Below, in pieces: positions 34,989 through 42,602 of a stretch of DNA of 64,000 bases. Position numbers and translations under genes: made by a program. Below the pieces are notes generated by a model. That model did not search any database. It worked only from the letters and a program-made list of their open reading frames with translations, and was not told where the DNA came from. The first letter of the stretch is position 1; each line of letters starts with the position of its first letter. The DNA lies in assembly GCA_040772225.1 (NCBI GenBank), contig JAXGYO010000003.1, positions 62,001 through 126,000 on the forward strand. Direction: 5' to 3'. The DNA comes from JAAYED01 sp040772225 (GTDB lineage: Bacteria > Chloroflexota > Anaerolineae > UBA1429).

Positions 34989-36647
34989 TTACGCCGTCCC
35001 CGGCCCTTTGACCGCCGCGATGGGCATGCGCCGACCCATGCCAAAGGCCTTGGTGGTCACCCGCAGGCCGGGGGCCGCCTGGCGCCGCTTGTACTCGTTG
35101 CGGTCCACGGTCCGCGCCACCCAGGCCGCCGTCTCGCGCTCGAACCCCTCCGCCACGATCTCGTCGATGGACAGCCCCTCCTCCACATAGAGGTGCAGGA
35201 TCCCGTCCAGGATCGGGTATGGCGGCAGCGTGTCCTGGTCGGTCTGGTTGGGGCGCAACTCGGCCGAGGGCGCCTTTTCGATCGAGCCGTGCGGGATGAG
35301 CTCCCCATCGCGGTTGGCGTAGCGCGCCAGGTCATAGACCAGCGTCTTGGGCACGTCCGAGATCACCGCCAGGCCGCCGCTCATGTCGCCATAGAGCGTG
35401 CAGTAGCCCACGGACAACTCGCTCTTGTTGCCCGTGGAGAGCACCAGGTGGCCAAACTTGTTCGAGATCGCCATCAGCAGGTTGCCGCGGATGCGCGCCT
35501 GGACGTTCTCCTCCGCCACGCCGGCCGTCGTTCCAGCAAAATGCGGTGCCAGGGTCTCCAGATAGGCCGCATTGATCTCGTTGATCGAGATCAGGCGGAA
35601 CTCGGCGCCCAGGTTGGCGGCCACGTCGCGCGCGTCGCTGATGCTGCCCGGCGACGAGAACGGCGAGGGCATGCCGATCCCCAGCAGGTTCTCCGGCCCC
35701 ATGGCCCGGCAGGCCAGATAGAACGTCAACGCCGAGTCAATCCCGCCCGAGAGGCCCACCACAGCCTTGGAAAAACCACATTTGCGCGCATAGTCGCGGA
35801 TCCCCAGCACCAGCGCATCGTGGATCGAGCCGATCTCGTCCAGGCACTGGTACGCCGCGCCGTCGGCCGGCGCGTCCGTGTCCACGGTCACCACCGCCTC
35901 CTCAAAGGCGGGCAGCACGGCCAGCGGCCGCCCCTGCGCATCCAGCACCATGCTGCGCCCGTCAAACACCAGTTCGTCGTTGGCGCCCACCTGGTTGACG
36001 TACACAAAGGGCGCGCCGTTCGCCCGCGCGTGCTGGCTCATGAGCTGATAGCGGATCTCTTCCTTGCCCACGTGAAAGGGCGAGGCGGAGATATTGACCA
36101 GCAGGCTGGCGCCCTGGGCGCCCAGCAGCGCCACGGGGTCCACGCTGTAGAGGTTGCGCCGGCTCCAGAGCGCGGGATCGGTCCAGGCGTCCTCGCAGAC
36201 GTGGATCCCCAGCCGCTCGGCGCCCCAGGGCGAAACCTGCACCGCCGGCGCGGGGTCGAAGTAACGCAGTTCGTCAAAGACGTCATAGGTCGGCAGCAGA
36301 GTCTTGAAATGTGTCGCCACGATCCGCCCATCCGCCACCAGCACGGCGGCGTTGTACAGCCCCTTGCCGTTGGGCAGACCCGTCTCGACAGGTGCGCCAA
36401 AGAGGATCGCAGTGCCGGGATACTCGAGCGACAGCGTGCGCACGCGCTCGATGGCCTCCCCTACCCGCCGGATGAACCAGACGCGCTCCAGCAGATCGCG
36501 CGGCGGGTAGCCCACCAGGAACAACTCGGGGAACACCACCAGGTCGGGGTGCTCGGCGCGCGTGCGCTCGAGGGTCTCGGCGATCCGGCGCGTGTTGCCG
36601 GCGATATCGCCGACGACGGGATTGAGTTGGGCAAGGGTCAGGCGCAT
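34989..36647 (-). CDS. nadE: Glutamine-dependent NAD+ synthetase
   Basis: 552 residues, usual length for the two-domain enzyme. The N-terminal nitrilase-type glutaminase has the Glu41 / Lys115 / Cys151 triad (FPELFLVGYPP, HFKTLLPTYD, HVCEDAW). The C-terminal synthetase has the PP-loop SGGIDSALT near residue 300, and STGNKSELSVGYCTLYGD and EKAPSAELRPNQTDQ as in NadE. It makes NAD+ from deamido-NAD+, ATP and glutamine in the cytoplasm. The start lies about 35 nt from repeat array D, and no clear promoter is visible between them. Confidence 0.95.
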   Translation of the reverse strand: MRLTLAQLNPVVGDIAGNTRRIAETLERTRAEHPDLVVFPELFLVGYPPRDLLERVWFIRRVGEAIERVRTLSLEYPGTAILFGAPVETGLPNGKGLYNAAVLVADGRIVATHFKTLLPTYDVFDELRYFDPAPAVQVSPWGAERLGIHVCEDAWTDPALWSRRNLYSVDPVALLGAQGASLLVNISASPFHVGKEEIRYQLMSQHARANGAPFVYVNQVGANDELVFDGRSMVLDAQGRPLAVLPAFEEAVVTVDTDAPADGAAYQCLDEIGSIHDALVLGIRDYARKCGFSKAVVGLSGGIDSALTFYLACRAMGPENLLGIGMPSPFSSPGSISDARDVAANLGAEFRLISINEINAAYLETLAPHFAGTTAGVAEENVQARIRGNLLMAISNKFGHLVLSTGNKSELSVGYCTLYGDMSGGLAVISDVPKTLVYDLARYANRDGELIPHGSIEKAPSAELRPNQTDQDTLPPYPILDGILHLYVEEGLSIDEIVAEGFERETAAWVARTVDRNEYKRRQAAPGLRVTTKAFGMGRRMPIAAVKGPGTA

Positions 36648-36681
36648 GGGCGTTCCTCCAGGCGTAGATTCACGGAGAAGC

Positions 36682-36758
36682 GACGATGGACCACGGACGA
36701 TGGACGATGGCCCATGGTCGATGGTCTATGGTCCATGGTCCATGGTCGGTAGACGATC
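36682..36758. repeat. ATGGACC-type repeat array D
   Basis: Same family as arrays A-C, about 19 kb away. The left half reads CGATGGACCACGGACGATGG; the right half, after GGCCCATGG, reads the complement (TCTATGGTCCATGGTCCATGG). It fills the space between the divergent nadE and zinc-ribbon genes and could fold as one long hairpin. Confidence 0.85.
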
Positions 36759-36826
36759 CACGGCGACCGTCGCAGGCCAAACACATTATAGGCTGGCCAG
36801 ACTGGCAGGAAAACGGCGTCCCGCCA

Positions 36827-36855
36827 TTGACACGGACGGGGACGCCTGTCACAAT
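36827..36855 (+). promoter_or_regulatory. Promoter of the zinc-ribbon gene
   Basis: TTGACA, 17 nt, CACAAT, about 45 nt before the start codon at 36900. Confidence 0.45.
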
Positions 36856-36899
36856 GGGGGCGTCGTCGTCGCCCCGCGTTACCCGCCAGGAGGTTGCCC

Positions 36900-37853
36900 A
36901 TGTACTGTCCGCACTGCGGCGCCGCGAATGTCGAGACGAGCCCGCAGTGCGTGGGATGCGGGGCCGTGTTCCTGCTAGATACCCCCGCCTGGCAGTCGGC
37001 GCAGCGTGGCTATGCCGATCTTGTTGCGCGCTACACCCGCGGCGAGATCGATGACGCTGGCTTTCAGAACGCCCACGCGAGCCTTGCCGTGCAGGATGCC
37101 GCCGGACGCACCTGGCTCCCCGCGGAGGACCCTGACCGCCCCTATCTGTGGGACGGCAGCGCCTGGACGCCGCAGGCCGTGGCGCGGGTAGCGCCGCCGG
37201 CCTACGTGGCCCCGCCCGCAGCCCCTGTGCATGCACAGCAGCCGGCCCAGACCAGGGCCGCTGCCACACCTCGCAGCGAGCCCCTGCCGGCGCCGCGCAA
37301 GCGCCACCGGCTGCGGGGCTGTTGCCTGGGGACGATGCTGGTGCTGGTCCTGCTCGCCGCCGCGGCGGTATGGACCTCGCCCCTGCCCGAGCAGTGGGGG
37401 CTGCGCAAACCCGCCGCGGTCAAGGCCTTTGGCGCCAATCCCGAGCCGGACCGGGGCGCGGCGCTGGAGCTGCAGGCCGAGCTGGCGGATGCCGGCATCG
37501 ACACGACCGGGATGTACAGCTACGTACTGCCCTACCAGGACGCCAGCCAGGGCGCGGCCCTCTACGTTGTGCTGGATGCCTCCGCGGGCTTTCGCTTCCC
37601 CGACTCCGGCGACCAGGACCCCGTCCTGGCCACCATGGCCCGGCTGGCCGGCAGCCCAGCGCTGGCCGAGGCGGGCGTGAGCCGCATCGCGCTGGACTAT
37701 CGCGATGTGAGCGGCACGCCTGTGCTCGCCATGACCGCGCCCATCGCGTCCATACAGGCATTCTCGCGTGGCGAGATCACCCGCGAGGCGTTTCTCCAGA
37801 GCATCGAGGCACAGGTCGATCTAGGTTCCATGACCGGGGAGTTCATGCCATGA
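36900..37853 (+). CDS. Zinc-ribbon, single-pass membrane protein of unknown function
   Basis: 317 residues from the ATG at 36900 (GGAGG 7 nt upstream). Four cysteines in CPHCGAANVETSPQCVGC (3-20) form a zinc ribbon. YADLVARYTRGEIDDAGFQ resembles a SHOCT-like short helical motif, and a similar RGEITREAF occurs near the C-terminus. A Pro/Ala-rich, positively charged linker leads to one transmembrane helix (about 143-160), and the C-terminal 150 residues would lie outside the cell. It is coupled by a 4-nt overlap to the next lipoprotein gene. The family is not recognised; a membrane sensor or assembly factor is conceivable. Confidence 0.6.
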   Translation: MYCPHCGAANVETSPQCVGCGAVFLLDTPAWQSAQRGYADLVARYTRGEIDDAGFQNAHASLAVQDAAGRTWLPAEDPDRPYLWDGSAWTPQAVARVAPPAYVAPPAAPVHAQQPAQTRAAATPRSEPLPAPRKRHRLRGCCLGTMLVLVLLAAAAVWTSPLPEQWGLRKPAAVKAFGANPEPDRGAALELQAELADAGIDTTGMYSYVLPYQDASQGAALYVVLDASAGFRFPDSGDQDPVLATMARLAGSPALAEAGVSRIALDYRDVSGTPVLAMTAPIASIQAFSRGEITREAFLQSIEAQVDLGSMTGEFMP

Positions 37854-38509
37854 ACAAGATCCAGAGAGTGGTGCTGGCGGCCATCATGCTGCTCGCCCTC
37901 GGGGCACAGATCGGCTGTGACCAGTGGACCCAGGCCGACACAGAATTTGTCAAGGACCTGGCCCAGGACTGGCTGCGATCGAGGAACATGTCACCCACCG
38001 ACGAAAACGGCGATGTAGACCTTATGGGAAGCGTGCGTTTTGCGCAGGCAGCCGTCGGCAGGTCCGACGATGACGAGGCAAACGCCGTGTTCGGGATCTA
38101 TACCTCGATCAGCGGCGTGATCGCGGCGGACAAGGCGATGGACGAGGCCCGCGCCAACGGCGATGCGGCCAAGATGGACGAGGTGATTGCGAGCCGGCCT
38201 GGGGACTGGACCTATCGATCGTCCCGAGCGGTGCTGGCTCTGGCGCAGGGCGATACGGACACCTACCAGCAGCAAATGCAGAGCTTTAGCGATATCGCGG
38301 CCGAGCAGGGCGTCCCGGAGGGAAGACAGGCACGCCAACTCATCGAGGATTACCAGACGATCACGGTGCCCGACGCGGGCGAGCCCTGCACGACCAAGTA
38401 CATGACCCTGATGAACGCATACAATGTGCTCTACAAAGAGACCGGCGAACAGAGATGGTACGACAGCGCGGCACAGGCCTATGCCACGATGCTCGGGCTT
38501 TGCCCCTGA
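37850..38509 (+). CDS. Putative lipoprotein of unknown function
   Basis: 219 residues. Signal segment (8-22) with a lipobox-like end, AQIGC; Gln in place of a small residue at -3 makes lipidation uncertain. The mature part is helical, with two stretches resembling TPR-like repeats (ARANGDAAKMDEVIASRPGDW and VLALAQGDTDTYQQQ). Start and stop of the two genes overlap by 4 nt, so the product probably works with the preceding zinc-ribbon membrane protein on the outer face. Confidence 0.6.
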   Translation: MNKIQRVVLAAIMLLALGAQIGCDQWTQADTEFVKDLAQDWLRSRNMSPTDENGDVDLMGSVRFAQAAVGRSDDDEANAVFGIYTSISGVIAADKAMDEARANGDAAKMDEVIASRPGDWTYRSSRAVLALAQGDTDTYQQQMQSFSDIAAEQGVPEGRQARQLIEDYQTITVPDAGEPCTTKYMTLMNAYNVLYKETGEQRWYDSAAQAYATMLGLCP

Positions 38510-38540
38510 GTTCAGAGCACACCGGAAGGCGTCGGACTAC

Positions 38541-39128
38541 TTACGCCGCAGCGTGGGCAGCTAGCGTTGCCGTGATCTCGGCGTCCAGCGGCGACAGGTC
38601 GAGGCTCTGCCAGTCGGTGGTGTCCAGCTCCCACAATACTCCGCCGATGTCCAGCGGCTCGTAGCGGGCTGCCAGCAACCGGGGCCCCAGCTCCTCCAGC
38701 AGTTGCTCGTCGCCGTGCCCGGGATGGCGTTGGCCTGTGCGGGCCCGAAACCGCCGCAGCAACTCGGCGCCATCCGTGCGGCACACAACCTGAAAGGGAC
38801 GGAAAGGATGCTGACGCCGCAGCGCCAACAGGTCGGCTGCGCTCTCCGGGGGAAAGTTGCTCTCTATGACGCAAGGCAGCCCCGCGGCGGCGTGTGCCCG
38901 CAGGAACTGGAGCAGGAGGGCGCCCGCTGCCCGTCCTAGACCTCTCGACCACTCCCGATCACCCCAGCCCAGCTGGTCAAATAGGGTCTCTTTGATCTCG
39001 TCCTTGGTTAACAAGGGCAACCGGTGCACGTACGCGATGTGCCGCGCCACGGTCGTCTTGCCCGTAGCGGGAAGACCGGTAACAATCACCGCGAGCGGCG
39101 CCACCTTGGGCGGCTGCACCTGGCTCAC
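38541..39128 (-). CDS. P-loop kinase-like protein (AAA_33 type)
   Basis: 195 residues from the GTG at 39128. This start gives a GTGA overlap with the upstream stop and has GGGAGG just ahead. Walker A is GLPATGKTT; LTKDEIKETLFDQLG matches the lid/acceptor loop of small-molecule kinases of the zeta-toxin/AAA_33 group; VIESNFPPE is a likely Walker B region. The substrate is unknown. It is not closely similar to the other P-loop protein at 30169, but both are coupled to an upstream gene of unknown function. Confidence 0.65.
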   Translation of the reverse strand: MSQVQPPKVAPLAVIVTGLPATGKTTVARHIAYVHRLPLLTKDEIKETLFDQLGWGDREWSRGLGRAAGALLLQFLRAHAAAGLPCVIESNFPPESAADLLALRRQHPFRPFQVVCRTDGAELLRRFRARTGQRHPGHGDEQLLEELGPRLLAARYEPLDIGGVLWELDTTDWQSLDLSPLDAEITATLAAHAAA

Positions 39129-39931
39129 ACACCCTCCCCCTGGCACTTGCGATGCTCACGGCGCTCGCGCAGCCAGCCCACCAGGGGCGGCAGCCAGCAA
39201 AGGTTCGCCGCGATTGTCTCCAGCGCCGTGAATACCTGCGTATCGGGCCTGAACCCGCCCAGCCTGACCAGCAACAGCCCCACAGGCACCAGCAACACCA
39301 CAGCGAGCGAGGTCAGCAGCACGGGATGGCGCAGGTAGGCGCGCAGCGTCGCCCCCCAGGAGCCCTCGCGGCGGTGCAGATACAGCGTACTGGAGATGTT
39401 CCCGCCGATCTGGTCACCCAGGGCATACAGGTAGGGCACATAGAACCCGCCCGCCGCATTCACATCCACGCCCAGTGCGCGGCTGCCCCAGTCGACGACC
39501 CACGGCAGGGCCATGCCGGCGAGTTTCCCAAAGCCATAGGCCTGGGCCATGGACTCGGCCCCGCCGCCCAGCCGCTTGCGCAGCGAAAAGATCCCCTCCA
39601 GGATCGACTCGCCCTCGCCGGCCAGGGTGCGCACCAGCCACTGGCCGACGGCGCTACCCTGAAAGCCCAGCGCATCCAGCGCCGCGCCCAGCACGAGCCC
39701 ACCCACAAAGCCCGCCCCGGTGTAGCGGATGATCTCGGAGAATTCCTCCTCCTCCCCCTCATCCTCGTCCTCGAGGTCAGCAGGCTGCAGAGCGGATCCA
39801 GCCTCTGGCAACAGTCCGTCACTGTTGTGTTCGTGTTCGTACGGCACAGCAAACCTCCGGGAAACTGCCTCAAACAGCAAACGGCCCGCCATGACCGTGG
39901 AGTGTACCACAGACAACATGACGGGCCACAA
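39125..39931 (-). CDS. Membrane protein with acidic segment, unknown function
   Basis: 268 residues. A run of Glu/Asp at about 53-64 (DEDEGEEEE) precedes four or so hydrophobic segments: around 72-92 with several glycines, 135-150, 165-185, and 208-228. A basic C-terminus (RERREHRK) follows. An ATG at codon 14 (39892) is an alternative start. I do not recognise the family. It is coupled by a GTGA overlap to the P-loop kinase gene. Confidence 0.5.
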   Translation of the reverse strand: MWPVMLSVVHSTVMAGRLLFEAVSRRFAVPYEHEHNSDGLLPEAGSALQPADLEDEDEGEEEEFSEIIRYTGAGFVGGLVLGAALDALGFQGSAVGQWLVRTLAGEGESILEGIFSLRKRLGGGAESMAQAYGFGKLAGMALPWVVDWGSRALGVDVNAAGGFYVPYLYALGDQIGGNISSTLYLHRREGSWGATLRAYLRHPVLLTSLAVVLLVPVGLLLVRLGGFRPDTQVFTALETIAANLCWLPPLVGWLRERREHRKCQGEGV

Positions 39932-39949
39932 TTCTGCGCGAGCCTGGGC

Positions 39950-40819
39950 TCAGGGCACCTCGGTCCATATCGCGGCAGGTGCATAGGCCGCAGCCACCAT
40001 GGTCGGTCCGGTGTGTGCCCCCAACACCAGCGAGAGCTCCATGGTAGGGAGCCAGTCGCACTGGAACCGCGAGGAAATCGCCTGTCTGAGGCTTTCTGCT
40101 CCCTCAGGGTCAGCCGAGTGCGCCACCACGACGCGCAGATGCGCGCCGGCGCCATGCTCGCGCTCGATGAGGTCGACCAGTTTCCTGACCGCACCATCGA
40201 ACGACCGCGCCTGGCCGCGCTGCACGTACGTGCCCCCCACCTTTTCCACACCGATTACCGGCTTTATGTTGAGCAGTTGCGCCAGGAGACCCTTCATGTG
40301 GCTGATGCGCCCGCCGTGGATCAAGTAGCGCAATTCGCGCAGGGTATAGAGGCTGTTGGTGGCGTCGCTGATACGTCGCAGCAGGGCGACAATTGCATCC
40401 ACCGACCAACCGGCTTTGGCAGCACGCGCCGCCGCCTCCACCTGCCAGCCTGCACCCGCGGAGAGGGTCTTGGTGTCCACAACGGTCACTCTCGCCTCGG
40501 GGACCATGGCTACCGCGGCGTTCGCCGAGCTCACCGTGCCACTCAGACCAGACGACATGTGAATCGAGAGGATGTCTGGATCGATTGCTGCGAGGCGACG
40601 ATATACCTCGGCGAAGGCCCCTGCCGAAGGCTGCGAGGTAGTTGGCAGCGAAGAAGTGGCGGCCAGGAGGTCATAGAACGCGCTTGCCGTGATATCGATC
40701 CCCTCGCGATAGACCTTACCGTCCAGCGTCACGACCAGCGGAACCACATGAACATTGAGCGCCTGACGCTCTTCTGCGGTAAAGCGTACGTCCGTGCCGC
40801 TATCAGTAACGATTTGCAT
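39950..40819 (-). CDS. DegV family fatty-acid-binding protein
   Basis: 289 residues from the ATG at 40819 (AGGAG 7 nt upstream), beginning MQIVTDSGTDV. TTSQPSAG and HMSSGLSGT are the two loops that hold the fatty-acid carboxylate in DegV/FakB proteins; YLIHGGRIS and KPVIGVEKVGG complete the signature. In organisms with FakA the protein presents fatty acids for phosphorylation; no fakA-like gene is visible in this window. Confidence 0.9.
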   Translation of the reverse strand: MQIVTDSGTDVRFTAEERQALNVHVVPLVVTLDGKVYREGIDITASAFYDLLAATSSLPTTSQPSAGAFAEVYRRLAAIDPDILSIHMSSGLSGTVSSANAAVAMVPEARVTVVDTKTLSAGAGWQVEAAARAAKAGWSVDAIVALLRRISDATNSLYTLRELRYLIHGGRISHMKGLLAQLLNIKPVIGVEKVGGTYVQRGQARSFDGAVRKLVDLIEREHGAGAHLRVVVAHSADPEGAESLRQAISSRFQCDWLPTMELSLVLGAHTGPTMVAAAYAPAAIWTEVP

Positions 40820-41029
40820 CTGCTTCTCCTGTTCGAGCGCAAGTATGGGCAGAGCCCGCATGAGAAAAAGCCCACCATCATTCGATTCGTATGACACCAT
40901 TGGACGGCCGAAGGTTGCAGCCAGGGGCCAGATTTCCCGCCGGTTGTGCCCACGCCCCGCAGCGGGATGCCTCTGGCGCGACTCTACCGGGCTCCGGGGA
41001 TGGCCGGTGTCCTGGCCTGTACCGGCCGA

Positions 41030-41653
41030 CTAGCCGGTAAAGGCAGACATCAGCCCCAGGGCCACATACACCCCTCCGGCAACCGCGGCACCCACGCGCT
41101 GGTTCTCCCCATGTCGCGCCAAACGTTCGGTCGCCGCACTGGATGCCAGCACCCATAACGAGTTCGTCAGCATGCCCAGCAGCACAAACAGGATGCCCAG
41201 AGTCAGCGTCTGCAGGGCCGGCGAGCCTCGCTCCGGTCTGACAAACTGGGGAAGGAAGGAGAGCAGAAAGAGAGCCGCCCTGGGATTGAGCACGGCCACA
41301 ACGACGCCCTGTCCAAAGATGCTGCGCAGCCTGCGGGCCTCTACGGCAGGCGCATGTGCCGTCGCAGGGCGGCTCAGCCAGGTCCGGACGCCAAGGTACA
41401 CCAGATAAGCAGCGCCAGCGTAGCGCACAATTCCAAAGGCCAGAGGGGACGATGCCAGCAGGGCAGCCAGCCCGGCCGTCGCTACCAGTACCTGGGTGAG
41501 GTCGCCCACAGCGGCGGCGAGCACAGAGACCAGCCCGGCTCTCCGGCCCTGCGAAATCGTGCGCGCAACGGTATAGAGCACCACAGGCCCGGGTATCAGA
41601 AACAAGACCAGCGCCGCAGCCAGAAACAAATGGATGGCGGAAGGGTCCAGCAC
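41030..41653 (-). CDS. LysE/RhtB family amino-acid exporter
   Basis: 207 residues with six hydrophobic segments. The N-terminal LIPGPVVLYTVARTISQGRRAG with its GPV motif and charged loop, followed by GDLTQVLVATAG, is typical of LysE-type transporters; VVAVLNPRAALFLLSFLPQF marks the central loop. It probably exports an amino acid or derivative across the cytoplasmic membrane. It is separated from the downstream degV gene by about 210 nt. Confidence 0.88.
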   Translation of the reverse strand: MLDPSAIHLFLAAALVLFLIPGPVVLYTVARTISQGRRAGLVSVLAAAVGDLTQVLVATAGLAALLASSPLAFGIVRYAGAAYLVYLGVRTWLSRPATAHAPAVEARRLRSIFGQGVVVAVLNPRAALFLLSFLPQFVRPERGSPALQTLTLGILFVLLGMLTNSLWVLASSAATERLARHGENQRVGAAVAGGVYVALGLMSAFTG

Positions 41654-41691
41654 CCGCGACTACCTCCCAGAGCCGACTGAAGGTGCGGCCG

Positions 41692-42420
41692 TCACGATCG
41701 CGCCGCCAGCGCAGCCAGCAACACATCAGGAAAGTTCACCGTCATCCCGTCCACCCCGGCCTCGATGGCATCACGCATCAGCCCCTCGTCACTGACACCC
41801 CAGGCACGCACAACGAGTCCGCGACTGTGGAGCTCCGCAACCATCTCGGGCGTGACCAGATCGGCGCGCGGACACAACTGGGTGAGGCCCAGATGCAACG
41901 TATCGGCGATGATGGCCTCATCTACGGTGCTCACCAACCAGCCGGTGGGCAACTCCGGCGCCAGTTGGCGGGTCTCCTCCAGGGCGCTCAGGTGGAACGA
42001 CGTGATCGTCACGTGCGCCTGAAGACCCCTTTCGCGGATCAGCGTCACTGCGGCGGGCACCAGGCCCGACGTCTGCCCTTTGATCTCAATGTGCAGGTGG
42101 GCGCGCCCGCCATAGCGCTCCAGAACCTCGCCCAAGGTCGGGATGCGCGCCCCAGCAAACGCTTGTCCGAACCACGAGCCCGCGTCCAGTGCCTTGAGCT
42201 CTGCAAGCGAGCAGACCGCCACCGGGCCGGAACCGTCGGTCGTCCGATCCAGGCGATCATCATGAATCACCACGACCTGGCCGTCAGTCGTGAGGTGCAC
42301 GTCCAGCTCGATATGCTGCGCGCCCATCTCCAACGCCAGATCATAGGCGGCAAAGGTATTTTCCGGCGCGTACGATGACGCTCCGCGATGGGCAATAGCC
42401 ATAAAGGGGTGCTGGCTCAC
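41692..42420 (-). CDS. Glycerophosphodiester phosphodiesterase
   Basis: 242 residues from the GTG at 42420, chosen because GGAGG lies 7 nt upstream and the GDPD fold begins at once. AHRGASSYAPENT and HIELDVHLTTDGQVVVIHDD contain the catalytic histidines and the Glu/Asp metal ligands; IEIKG and WLVSTV are downstream markers. No signal peptide, so it acts in the cytoplasm on glycerophosphodiesters. It is divergent from the GH116 gene. Confidence 0.9.
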   Translation of the reverse strand: MSQHPFMAIAHRGASSYAPENTFAAYDLALEMGAQHIELDVHLTTDGQVVVIHDDRLDRTTDGSGPVAVCSLAELKALDAGSWFGQAFAGARIPTLGEVLERYGGRAHLHIEIKGQTSGLVPAAVTLIRERGLQAHVTITSFHLSALEETRQLAPELPTGWLVSTVDEAIIADTLHLGLTQLCPRADLVTPEMVAELHSRGLVVRAWGVSDEGLMRDAIEAGVDGMTVNFPDVLLAALAARS

Positions 42421-42535
42421 GATGCTGCCTCCGATCTCGTCTGACGAGCGTGCGCTGATATCGCTCAAGGTGATAAGCAATTCTAGACCGGAAACAGCCA
42501 AAGCCCAAGCACGACAGGCGGCCCGCCTCCTGCCC

Positions 42536-42564
42536 TTGACAGCCCCCGTCGACCGATGGATCAT
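42536..42564 (+). promoter_or_regulatory. Promoter of the GH116 gene
   Basis: TTGACA, 17 nt, GATCAT, ending 38 nt before the ATG at 42603. Confidence 0.5.
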
Positions 42565-42602
42565 GTCCATGCTGACGATTTGCTGGACACCCGGGAGGCA
42601 CC

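Noticed and set aside
34911..36752. 613-codon plus-strand frame opposite nadE
   Set aside because: Antisense shadow of a highly conserved enzyme; no ribosome site and no recognisable domain.
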